A stretch of 64,000 bases of DNA from JAJRZL01 sp964557855 (GTDB taxonomy: Bacteria > Zixibacteria > MSB-5A5 > GN15 > FEB-12), in the NCBI GenBank assembly GCA_964557855.1, contig CAZLBP010000021.1:1-64000 (forward strand), given 5' to 3'. The translations under genes were made by a program, and so were the position numbers. This document shows positions 1 through 6,452 of the stretch, piece by piece. The stretch's first letter is position 1. Each line of letters opens with the position of its first letter. Under the pieces are notes generated by a model. The model did not search any database. It worked only from the letters and a program-made list of their open reading frames with translations, and had not been told where the DNA came from.

Positions 1-285
1 TGACCCGGCGCAATCATTCGGAACAGACCGGCGGAATCGTCGGAATAGGCAACATTCTATGTGGTTCTTGAATCCATCCATTCTGATCGCGCTACAGGTT
101 CACCCGGTGCTGCTTATCGCAGGCCCCGTTCGTCAGAGAGGACTGAAAAAGACTAATGATATATACGTCATCGCAGTACAAAGCATGCACTGCTTAAAAG
201 AGTGGTTTAGAATTCACTGAGTTTGGTTTTCTGTGATCTGCTCCTGCGGAATATAGGAAGAGTAGTTCTGCACCCCAAAAACCGC
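1..285. other. No recognisable gene at left edge
   Basis: This stretch upstream of the tRNA-Gly promoter has no open reading frame with a recognisable product on either strand. The only long frame (minus strand, 194-484) runs antisense through the tRNA-Gly gene and has no family resemblance, so it is left out. The end of a gene lying left of the window cannot be excluded. Confidence 0.5.
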
Positions 286-317
286 TTGCAACTGTGCCCG
301 ATTTCGGATAGTATAAT
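286..317 (+). promoter_or_regulatory. Sigma-70 promoter for tRNA-Gly
   Basis: A perfect TATAAT lies at 312-317. The best -35-like sequence is TTGCAA at 286-291, at a long 20 bp spacing; at the ideal 17 bp the sequence is CAACTG. Transcription would start near 324, only a few bases before the tRNA 5' end, which is a usual layout for a tRNA promoter. The -10 is convincing, the -35 is not. Confidence 0.55.
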
Positions 318-327
318 CCTGCGATAA

Positions 328-400
328 GCGGGAGTAACTCAGCTGGTAGAGTCACAGCCTTCCAAGCTGTTGGTCGCGAGTTCGAGCCTCGTCTCCCGCT
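328..400 (+). tRNA. tRNA-Gly (anticodon TCC)
   Basis: A complete 73-nt cloverleaf: acceptor GCGGGAG (328-334) pairs with CTCCCGC (393-399), the anticodon stem encloses CTTCCAA with anticodon TCC, and the T arm carries GGTTCGAGCC-like pairing. CCA is not encoded. A run of seven T follows at 401-407 and may end transcription. In many bacteria a tRNA-Gly(TCC) sits with tRNA-Thr upstream of tufB; here a GNAT gene and a repeat array separate them. Confidence 0.95.
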
Positions 401-419
401 TTTTTTCGTTGAATCGGAT

Positions 420-760
420 TTTCTTTGGGCAGATGTGGACTTCTGCCGGTCACGGAATCTGTCGGGCAGGTTTGAGTAGGGCACAACCCGAAGTGGTTGT
501 GCCGATATACTGAGGCAGAACCGCTAAAGGGTTCTGTCCCACAAGCTTTCTATCGACAGATGTGGATATCTGCCGCGCACAAGGGTTGAGAACATCTGCC
601 GGTAACAGTTCTTTGGGACGCGGGTGGCGTCAGGTCACACCCCGCTGACGCGGGTCAAGACCTGACGCAACAAGCTAAGAGTGACGGATGTCGGGTCATG
701 CGCCCGCTTGGGTGGCGTCAGATCACACTCGCCTCCGACGAGCAGGATCTGACGCAACGG
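420..760. repeat. Array of intergenic hairpin repeats
   Basis: The gap between tRNA-Gly and the GNAT gene is filled with perfect inverted repeats. GGCACAACC (480-488) pairs with GGTTGTGCC (495-503). CAGAACC/GGTTCTG lies near 510-535. GCGTCAGGTC (627-636) pairs with GACCTGACGC (659-668). GCGTCAGATC (715-724) pairs with GATCTGACGC (746-755). Short GCAGATGTGGA units recur near 429 and 557. The last two hairpins are diverged copies of one element, and related GACGCAACGG ends recur near 39270. I see no coding sequence here. Confidence 0.7.
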
Positions 761-768
761 GTTTCACC

Positions 769-1260
769 CTACAAATCCAACCCCATCACGATCGTCTCGC
801 GCTTGTAAGGCAAGGGACCGATTTCGGCCATGTTGGCCTGAGTGAAACCCAATGATGCGTACAGTCTGTTGGCAGCCGTGAGGACCTTGCTGGTGCCGAG
901 GATCAACCGCTTCGCCCCCAGGGACCGGGCGCGCTCGATGCCCGCTTCAGCCAGCCGATGCCCCACCCCCTGCCCACGATGCTTCTTCAACACCCCCATC
1001 TTCGCCAGCTCGTACTTGAAATCTGTGTGTTTCAGGAGGGCGCATGTGCCAATAACCTCTTCTCCGCGCAACGCAAACAGGATATGGCCGCCGAGATTCA
1101 ATACCTGCTTTTCCGGATTGCTGAGAATAATGCGGTCATACGGTTCGACCTCGAAATACTCCTCCAGCCATTCGTAATTGATGTTCCTGAAGAAGTCAGC
1201 GAACTCGGGCCTGTAGTCCACTATATTAATGCTATCCTGAGACAACTGTCGGTCGGCCAT
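769..1260 (-). CDS. GNAT family N-acetyltransferase
   Basis: This 163-residue protein has the acetyl-CoA-binding GNAT fold over most of its length. The key signature is motif A with the RGQGVG loop (about residues 95-100), preceded by the strand ending in MGVLKK. It is followed by the helix motif RLYASLGF (about residues 132-139) typical of motif B. GNAT enzymes move an acetyl group from acetyl-CoA to an amine, but the substrate cannot be told from this sequence. It is transcribed against the neighbouring tRNA and tuf genes, and is an unusual insertion between tRNA-Gly and the tuf cluster. Its ATG at 1258-1260 begins MADRQLSQ. Confidence 0.88.
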   Translation of the reverse strand: MADRQLSQDSINIVDYRPEFADFFRNINYEWLEEYFEVEPYDRIILSNPEKQVLNLGGHILFALRGEEVIGTCALLKHTDFKYELAKMGVLKKHRGQGVGHRLAEAGIERARSLGAKRLILGTSKVLTAANRLYASLGFTQANMAEIGPLPYKRETIVMGLDL

Positions 1261-1518
1261 TTATCCTCCATAGAAAACCGATCTCTGCCTGATAGACGAA
1301 GTATAGTCTGAGTACATACATTATACAACAGCGATTATCCGGCGCGCCGCTAACTAATTGACTGGCGACAGCTTATAAGCCGCCGAGAGCTGCCTGTTCA
1401 TTTTCTGCACAAAATCGGTTAAGAAATCGCGATTCGGACCGAAAATCCTAAGGATAGGTCCGTAGTCCCGAAATACTTGACTGCCTTCGATTTTTTAGGC
1501 AGAATGGCAAGAATTGCC
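1261..1518. other. Divergent intergenic region with dyad
   Basis: The region between the GNAT start and the tuf-cluster promoter has no gene. It holds a nested dyad, CGGACC (1435-1440) with GGTCCG (1457-1462), enclosing ATCC/GGAT. A 13-bp palindrome GGCAAGAATTGCC (1506-1518) touches the -35 box of the next promoter and could be an operator. No protein can be assigned to either site. Confidence 0.4.
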
Positions 1519-1546
1519 TTGACAGGCTCGGATGGCACAATATATT
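1519..1546 (+). promoter_or_regulatory. Strong sigma-70 promoter of the tuf cluster
   Basis: The -35 box is a perfect TTGACA (1519-1524) and the -10 box is TATATT (1541-1546), with a 16 bp spacer. The start site would be near 1553, giving a leader of about 70 nt before tRNA-Thr that contains a nine-T run. This is the only strong promoter seen ahead of the 33 kb translation gene cluster. The palindrome GGCAAGAATTGCC abuts its upstream side. Confidence 0.75.
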
Positions 1547-1623
1547 GCGGATTCCCGTAAGGACACGTGTGGCCTTTTTTTTTGGCTTTTACGTGGTGAA
1601 ACTGAAGTAAATCATAGGGTTTT

Positions 1624-1696
1624 GCCCAGATAGCTCAGTCGGTAGAGCACATCCTTGGTAAGGATGAGGTCACCAGTTCAATCCTGGTTCTGGGCT
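1624..1696 (+). tRNA. tRNA-Thr (anticodon GGT)
   Basis: A 73-nt cloverleaf: acceptor GCCCAGA (1624-1630) pairs with TCTGGGC (1689-1695). The anticodon stem CATCC/GGATG encloses TTGGTAA, so the anticodon is GGT. CCA is not encoded. It lies 30 nt upstream of tuf and is probably cut from the same transcript, as in the classical tRNA-tufB arrangement. Confidence 0.95.
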
Positions 1697-1709
1697 ATAT
1701 GAATTCGTA

Positions 1710-2925
1710 GGAGGAATCCTGATACGATGGCGAAGGTGAAATTTGAGCGAACCAAGCCGCATGTAAATGTGGGCACGATCGGTCACGTGGATCACGGCAA
1801 GACGACGTTGACGGCGGCGATGACGATGGTGTTGTCGCGTAAGACGGGGACGACAGTGCGGTCGTTTGACTCGATCGATAATGCACCGGAAGAGCGTGAG
1901 CGCGGTATCACGATCGCGACGGCGCACGTGGAGTACGAGAGTGACAAGCGGCATTATGCGCACGTGGACTGTCCGGGTCACGCGGACTACGTGAAGAACA
2001 TGATTACGGGAGCGGCGCAGATGGACGGGGCCATATTGGTGGTGAGTGCGGCGGACGGTCCGATGCCGCAGACGCGTGAGCACATTTTGCTGGCTCGTCA
2101 GGTGGGCGTGCCGTTCATTGTGGTGTACTTGAATAAGATCGATCAGGTGGATGATCCGGAGCTGCTGGACTTGGTGGAGTTAGAGGTTCGCGATTTGCTG
2201 AGCCAGTACCAGTTTCCGGGAGACGACGTGCCGGTGATCCGCGGCAGCGCTTTGGAGGCGATGACGGCGGGTTCGGACGAGTCGAAGAGTCTGGATGACC
2301 CGACGTTCAAGTCGATCATCGAGTTGCTGGATGCGCTGGATGATTATATTCCGGAGCCGAAGCGTGAGACGGACAAGCCGTTTTTGATGCCTGTGGAGGA
2401 CGTGTTCAGTATCACGGGCCGCGGGACGGTGGGTACGGGTCGCGTGGAGCGGGGGATCATCAAGCAGGGTGAGGAGGTGGAGATCATCGGCTTTGAGGAG
2501 ACGCGCAAGACGGTGGTAACGGGTGTGGAGATGTTCCGGAAGCTGTTGGATCAGGCGCAGGCGGGTGACAACGTGGGGTTGTTGCTGCGCGGTGTGGATA
2601 AGGAAGATTTGTATCGGGGCATGGTGATTGCGAAGCCGGGTTCGGTGATGCCGCACCGGAAGTTCAAGGCGGAGGTGTACGTGTTGACGAAGGAAGAGGG
2701 TGGTCGTCACACGCCGTTTTTCACGGGTTACCGTCCGCAGTTTTATTTTCGGACGACGGACGTGACGGGGGTGGCGACGTTGCCGGATGGCGTGGAGATG
2801 GTGATGCCGGGTGACAACGTGGCGATGACGGTGGAGTTGATCACGCCGATCGCGATGGAGAAGGAGCTGCGGTTTGCGATCCGCGAGGGCGGTCGCACGG
2901 TCGGCGCCGGCGTTATATCGGATAT
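1710..2925 (+). repeat. 1216-bp identical repeat, copy 1 (tuf)
   Basis: This segment appears identical to 17571-18786. It covers 17 nt of upstream leader with the ribosome binding site and the tuf coding sequence up to its last few codons. The copies diverge only in the final codons (TTGGAATAG here, CTCGAGTAG there) and outside. Such identity with sharp edges points to ongoing gene conversion. Confidence 0.9.
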
Positions 2926-2935
2926 ATTGGAATAG
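1727..2935 (+). CDS. tuf: Elongation factor Tu, copy 1
   Basis: EF-Tu brings aminoacyl-tRNA to the ribosomal A site using GTP. The 402-residue protein has the G1 loop GHVDHGKTT (residues 19-27), G3 DCPGH (about 82-86), G4 NKID (about 137-140), and the two beta-barrel domains with the GRGTVGTGRVERG region. The start ATG follows GGAGG at 1710-1714. It lies just downstream of tRNA-Thr, the tufB position of classical operons. Its protein is identical to the copy at 17588. Codon use is unlike that of the ribosomal genes: Thr is nearly always ACG, Val GTG, Ala GCG, and Leu often TTG. Confidence 0.99.
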   Translation: MAKVKFERTKPHVNVGTIGHVDHGKTTLTAAMTMVLSRKTGTTVRSFDSIDNAPEERERGITIATAHVEYESDKRHYAHVDCPGHADYVKNMITGAAQMDGAILVVSAADGPMPQTREHILLARQVGVPFIVVYLNKIDQVDDPELLDLVELEVRDLLSQYQFPGDDVPVIRGSALEAMTAGSDESKSLDDPTFKSIIELLDALDDYIPEPKRETDKPFLMPVEDVFSITGRGTVGTGRVERGIIKQGEEVEIIGFEETRKTVVTGVEMFRKLLDQAQAGDNVGLLLRGVDKEDLYRGMVIAKPGSVMPHRKFKAEVYVLTKEEGGRHTPFFTGYRPQFYFRTTDVTGVATLPDGVEMVMPGDNVAMTVELITPIAMEKELRFAIREGGRTVGAGVISDILE

Positions 2936-2967
2936 AACTGGTTTTGAAATAAGGTTGAAAGAATCTC

Positions 2968-3120
2968 ATGCCCAGGGAACGAATCGTACTGGCCTGCAGT
3001 GAATGCAAGCAGCGAAACTACAACACGAAGAAGAATAAACGGTTGCATCCGGATCGCGTCGAGTTTCGTAAATACTGTCCCTTTTGTAACAAACATACGT
3101 CTCATAAAGAGACGAGGTAG
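2968..3120 (+). CDS. rpmG: 50S ribosomal protein L33
   Basis: A 50-residue protein starting MPRERIVLACSECKQRNY, the typical L33 beginning. It keeps both zinc-ribbon knuckles, CSEC (residues 10-13) and CPFC (about 39-42), so it is the zinc-binding form. L33 sits near the E site of the large subunit. It lies 32 nt after tuf and 14 nt before tRNA-Trp, the common rpmG-(trpT)-secE-nusG order. Confidence 0.96.
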   Translation: MPRERIVLACSECKQRNYNTKKNKRLHPDRVEFRKYCPFCNKHTSHKETR

Positions 3121-3134
3121 TCGACTAGTCAGAC

Positions 3135-3207
3135 AGGCCAGTAGCTCAATTGGTAGAGTCCCGGTCTCCAAAACCGGTTGCTGGGGGTTCGAGTCCCTCC
3201 TGGCCTG
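3135..3207 (+). tRNA. tRNA-Trp (anticodon CCA)
   Basis: A 73-nt cloverleaf: acceptor AGGCCAG (3135-3141) pairs with CTGGCCT (3200-3206), discriminator G, and the anticodon stem CCGGT/ACCGG encloses CTCCAAA, giving CCA. CCA is not encoded at the 3' end. It sits between rpmG and secE inside the cluster and must be processed from the shared transcript. Confidence 0.95.
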
Positions 3208-3229
3208 GTTTGAAACGTGAAGGTAACAA

Positions 3230-3427
3230 GTGGAGAAGATCACAAAGTTTTTGAAAGAAGTCAGAGCGGAACTGAGAAAAGTCACCTGGCCCACCAAGGA
3301 TGAGCTTATCGGATCGACTATCGTCACGATCGTAGTCTCGTTAATTGTGGCCATTTTTATCGGTATCGTTGACCGTATCCTCAGTATCGGGGTGCGATCG
3401 ATATTCGGAGGCGGAGTTGGAGGGTGA
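3230..3427 (+). CDS. secE: Preprotein translocase subunit SecE
   Basis: SecE clamps SecY in the membrane translocon. This is the short, single-span form (65 residues). An amphipathic N-terminal part with the family signature LRKVTWPTKDEL (about residues 15-26) is followed by one membrane helix. The start is GTG, with AAGG a few bases upstream and no ATG available. It is 22 nt after tRNA-Trp and runs into nusG. Its partner SecY is at 28521. Confidence 0.95.
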   Translation: MEKITKFLKEVRAELRKVTWPTKDELIGSTIVTIVVSLIVAIFIGIVDRILSIGVRSIFGGGVGG

Positions 3428-3435
3428 TGGAAGTC

Positions 3436-3972
3436 ATGGCCATGCAATGGTTCGTGGTTCATACGTTTTCCGGTCATGAACAGAAGGCGAAGAAGTACCT
3501 GGAATCGGCCATTGTCAATGCCGGGCTGGAAGGCAAATTCGGCGATATTCTGGTGCCGACCGAAGAAGTGACCGAGATGAAACAGGGAAAACGGTCGACC
3601 ATGACCCGCAAGTTTCTCCCCAGTTATATTCTCGTTCAGATGGAACTGGACAAAACCACGCAGGAGCTGGTTGTCTCGACACCCGGTGTCACGAATTTCG
3701 TCGGCGGCGGCGGCAAGCCGCGCCCGCTGAAAGAGAACGAGGTGGAGAGAATTGTCGGCCAGATCAATCGCAGTCGTACCGAAGAGGACACGGATTTTCC
3801 GTTCCAGGTGGGCGACGCCGTGAAAGTGATCGATGGACCGTTTGCCGACTTCTCCGGGACGGTGAGCGAGGTGAACTATGAACGTCGCAAAGTGAAAGTC
3901 ATGGTCTCTATTTTCGGCCGGCCAACGCCGGTGGAACTTGACTTTCTGCAGATAGAGTTGCTGAAGAAGTAA
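3436..3972 (+). CDS. nusG: Transcription elongation/antitermination factor NusG
   Basis: NusG binds RNA polymerase and links it to the leading ribosome through S10. The protein has the NGN domain, starting QWFVVHTFSGHEQKA, and the C-terminal KOW domain with VGDAVKVIDGPFADFSGTV. The reading frame opens at 3424 (GTG) with further starts at 3427, 3436 and 3442. The ATG at 3436 is chosen because GGAGG lies at 3419-3423 and the 178-residue product fits the family. It follows secE directly, the standard pair. Confidence 0.96.
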   Translation: MAMQWFVVHTFSGHEQKAKKYLESAIVNAGLEGKFGDILVPTEEVTEMKQGKRSTMTRKFLPSYILVQMELDKTTQELVVSTPGVTNFVGGGGKPRPLKENEVERIVGQINRSRTEEDTDFPFQVGDAVKVIDGPFADFSGTVSEVNYERRKVKVMVSIFGRPTPVELDFLQIELLKK

Positions 3973-4001
3973 AGAAATCAGAATGTCGGAGAATATGATC
4001 C

Positions 4002-4430
4002 GTGGCCAAAAAAGCAGTTGGTGAAATAAAGTTGCAGATTCCCGCCGGTCAGGCCAATCCCGCCCCGCCGGTAGGCCCCGCCCTCGGGCAGCGCGGAGTT
4101 AATATCATGGAGTTCTGCAAGGCGTTTAACGCCAGAACTCAGGATGGACAGGGAATATTGACACCGGTCATTATTACGGTGTATTCGGATAAATCGTTTT
4201 CCTTTATTACCAAGACGCCGCCGGCGTCGACCCTGTTGCGGATGGCGGCCAAAATCAACAAAGGCTCTTCCGTACCCAACAAAGACAAAGTGGGAAGAGT
4301 TACTGTCGACCAGGTTCGGGATATCGCCACCAAGAAGATGCAGGACCTGAACGCCTCGTCAGTTGAGACGGCGATGTTGATGATAGAAGGAACGGCCCGC
4401 TCCATGGGCATCGAAATAGCAAGTAGTTAG
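4002..4430 (+). CDS. rplK: 50S ribosomal protein L11
   Basis: L11 forms the base of the ribosomal stalk and the GTPase-associated centre with 23S rRNA. The 142-residue length and the N-terminal proline-rich signature PAGQANPAPPVGPALGQRG (about residues 14-32) are diagnostic, as is the RNA-binding C-terminal domain with GTARSMGIEI. The start is GTG. It lies 29 nt after nusG and 60 nt before rplA. Confidence 0.98.
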   Translation: MAKKAVGEIKLQIPAGQANPAPPVGPALGQRGVNIMEFCKAFNARTQDGQGILTPVIITVYSDKSFSFITKTPPASTLLRMAAKINKGSSVPNKDKVGRVTVDQVRDIATKKMQDLNASSVETAMLMIEGTARSMGIEIASS

Positions 4431-4490
4431 CGTTATTTGGATTCGTTACAACCTGTAGCACCTCCCGTGCTCTCGGGGAGAATTGAGAGA

Positions 4491-5195
4491 ATGAAACACT
4501 CAAGAAAACACAAGGAATTCCGTCAGAAGCTCGATCGCGAAATGAAATATCTGCTTGATGAAGCGATCGGCGTGCTGAAGGAAGGATCGTACGTCAAATT
4601 CGATGAGTCGGTGGAAGTCGCGATCCGGTTGGGGGTAAACCCCAAACATGCCGATCAGATGGTCCGGGGTACGGTGGCTTTGCCTCACGGTACCGGCAAA
4701 AAAGTGCGCGTGGCGGTGTTCGCCGCCGGTGAGAAGGCCGACGAGGCCAAAGAAGCCGGCGCCGACCTGGTCGGGGCCGAGGATCTCGCCGAGCAAGTCA
4801 AAGCCGGTAACATCGACTTCGATGTCGCTGTCGCCACACCGGATATGATGCGCGTACTGGGACCGCTGGGCAAAATTTTGGGGCCACGAGGCTTGATGCC
4901 CAACCCGAAGACCGGAACGGTGACCATGGATGTTGCCAAAGCTGTTAAGGAGCTCAAGGCCGGAAGAATTGAGTTCCGCGTCGATAAGCAGGCCAACATT
5001 GCCGCCGCCGTGGGAAAACTCTCGTTCGATACACAGAGCATCAGCGAGAATATTATGACGTTTCTAAACGCGATAGTGAGAGCGAGGCCTACGTCGGCCA
5101 AGGGTGCCTATGTTTTGGGCGCTTCGCTCTGTTCGACAATGAGCCCGGGCCTGAGGCTGGATCACGCTCAGTTGCTGGCTGATATGAAGAAGTAA
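4491..5195 (+). CDS. rplA: 50S ribosomal protein L1
   Basis: L1 forms the mobile L1 stalk that guides deacylated tRNA out of the E site and is also a translational repressor of its own operon in other bacteria. The signature GPRGLMPNPKTGTV is present near residues 127-140. The frame is open from 4437, but the ATG at 4491 (MKHSRKHKEFRQ) is chosen. It has GGGGAG upstream and gives 234 residues, the usual length. Confidence 0.97.
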   Translation: MKHSRKHKEFRQKLDREMKYLLDEAIGVLKEGSYVKFDESVEVAIRLGVNPKHADQMVRGTVALPHGTGKKVRVAVFAAGEKADEAKEAGADLVGAEDLAEQVKAGNIDFDVAVATPDMMRVLGPLGKILGPRGLMPNPKTGTVTMDVAKAVKELKAGRIEFRVDKQANIAAAVGKLSFDTQSISENIMTFLNAIVRARPTSAKGAYVLGASLCSTMSPGLRLDHAQLLADMKK

Positions 5196-5211
5196 GTGAG
5201 GTATCGTACTT

Positions 5212-5736
5212 ATGCCAAACCCAACCAAAATCGCGGCCGTCAAAGAGCTCAATGACCTGTTTGAGGCATCGGATTCGTTCTTCGTAACGGACTATCAAGG
5301 CTTGAACGTAGCGGACATTACAGTCCTGCGGAAGAATCTGCGCGAATACAATGTCAAGTATTTGGTGGCCAAAAACACGCTCCTTCGTCGGGCGGCCGTG
5401 GAAGCCGGATTGGAGTCGATCGAAGATTTCCTGACCGGCCCGACTGCCGTGGCCTTCGGCGGCGATGACCCCGTCACGGTTGCCAAGATACTCCAGGAGT
5501 CGTACAAGAACCACGAGTTGCCGCGCACCAAAGTGTTCGTCGTCGATAAAAAGCAGTTCGATGCGGAGGAGATTAAGCGGTTTGCCGAACTGCCGGCAAT
5601 CGAGGTTCTCCAGGCTCAGGTCATTGCCGCCGTACAGGCACCGTTGACCGAACTGGTCGGTACGATCGACGGTATTTTCAGAAAACTGATCGGGACGGTC
5701 GAAGCCCTGGCCGAGAAAAGGACAAGCGAAGGCTGA
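5212..5736 (+). CDS. rplJ: 50S ribosomal protein L10
   Basis: L10 anchors the L7/L12 dimers to the ribosome. The 174-residue protein has the rRNA-binding N-terminal domain, including the conserved stretch LVAKNTLLRRA (about residues 51-61), and a C-terminal helix for L12 binding. The gap to rplA is only 16 nt. That leaves no room for the long folded L10 leader that gives autoregulation in Escherichia coli, unless the signal lies inside rplA. Confidence 0.96.
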   Translation: MPNPTKIAAVKELNDLFEASDSFFVTDYQGLNVADITVLRKNLREYNVKYLVAKNTLLRRAAVEAGLESIEDFLTGPTAVAFGGDDPVTVAKILQESYKNHELPRTKVFVVDKKQFDAEEIKRFAELPAIEVLQAQVIAAVQAPLTELVGTIDGIFRKLIGTVEALAEKRTSEG

Positions 5737-5802
5737 TGCAGCCGGTTTACCATATAGATCCCATTAAACAGAATGTAATATTAAATAAGTGAGGTAATAA
5801 TC

Positions 5803-6186
5803 GTGTCTAGTCCCGCTGTTGAAGAAATCATTGAAAAAGTCGCGTCATTGACTGCGATGGAACTGTCCGAGTTGTCCCAGGGGCTTCAGGACAAGTTCGG
5901 CGTCACGGCTGCCGTTCCGATGGCCGCCATGCCGGGCGCCGCTGCCGGAGCAGCCCCGGCCGCTGAAGAAGAACAGACCGAGTTCGACGTCGTTCTGACT
6001 GCCGTCGGCGACAAGAAGATCCAGGTGATTAAGGTCGTGCGTTCCCTGACGTCGCTGGGTTTGAAGGAAGCTAAGGACCTAGTCGAAAGCGCACCGGCCA
6101 AAGTTAAAGAAGGTCTGGCGAAAGAAGAAGCCGAAAAGGCCAAAGAGCAGCTCGAAGAAGTCGGTGCTATTGTAGAAATAAAATAA
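5803..6186 (+). CDS. rplL: 50S ribosomal protein L7/L12
   Basis: L7/L12 is the multi-copy stalk protein that recruits translation factors. The 127-residue protein shows three parts: the N-terminal dimerisation helices, an alanine-rich hinge (about residues 38-52), and the conserved C-terminal domain with SLGLKEAKDLVESAP. The start is GTG preceded by a purine-rich GTGAGGTAA. It is followed by a 266-nt gap before rpoB. Confidence 0.97.
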   Translation: MSSPAVEEIIEKVASLTAMELSELSQGLQDKFGVTAAVPMAAMPGAAAGAAPAAEEEQTEFDVVLTAVGDKKIQVIKVVRSLTSLGLKEAKDLVESAPAKVKEGLAKEEAEKAKEQLEEVGAIVEIK

Positions 6187-6388
6187 CACTCGAGGTACCG
6201 GTTGGGGAACTTATGCCGTCCTGCCCGGTTAAAATTGCGTGGACAATAATATAGTTTGAGGTTTATTCCCAATTCTGTTTTTGCGGCTGGTGAACCGAAC
6301 CGAACTTGCTCCCCGTACCCAACGGTCGGGAGACTAATGAAATAGATGACAGGATCACCGCTAGCGATAGTGCTCTCGCCCTTAATGT

Positions 6389-6435
6389 GGCCGGTCGCGG
6401 TTTTGCGCCGTGATAGTGGCCTTTCTTTGTTTTCT
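6389..6435 (+). terminator. Terminator-like hairpin before rpoB (attenuator?)
   Basis: A hairpin lies in the rplL-rpoB gap. GGCC (6389-6392) pairs with GGCC (6418-6421) and CGCGG with CCGTG inside it. A pyrimidine- and T-rich tract follows (6422-6435). Several bacteria carry a partial terminator here that lowers rpoBC expression relative to the ribosomal genes. The T tract is interrupted, so only partial termination is expected. Confidence 0.4.
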
Positions 6436-6452
6436 AACAGGAGGGTAGTGTT

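Noticed and set aside
194..484. 96-residue minus-strand frame over tRNA-Gly
   Set aside because: It includes the reverse complement of the tRNA and hairpin repeats, and has no protein-like features.
2180..2710. Identical antisense frames in both tuf copies (also 18041-18571)
   Set aside because: They are identical only because the tuf DNA is identical. Histidine- and arginine-rich sequence is typical of an antisense shadow.
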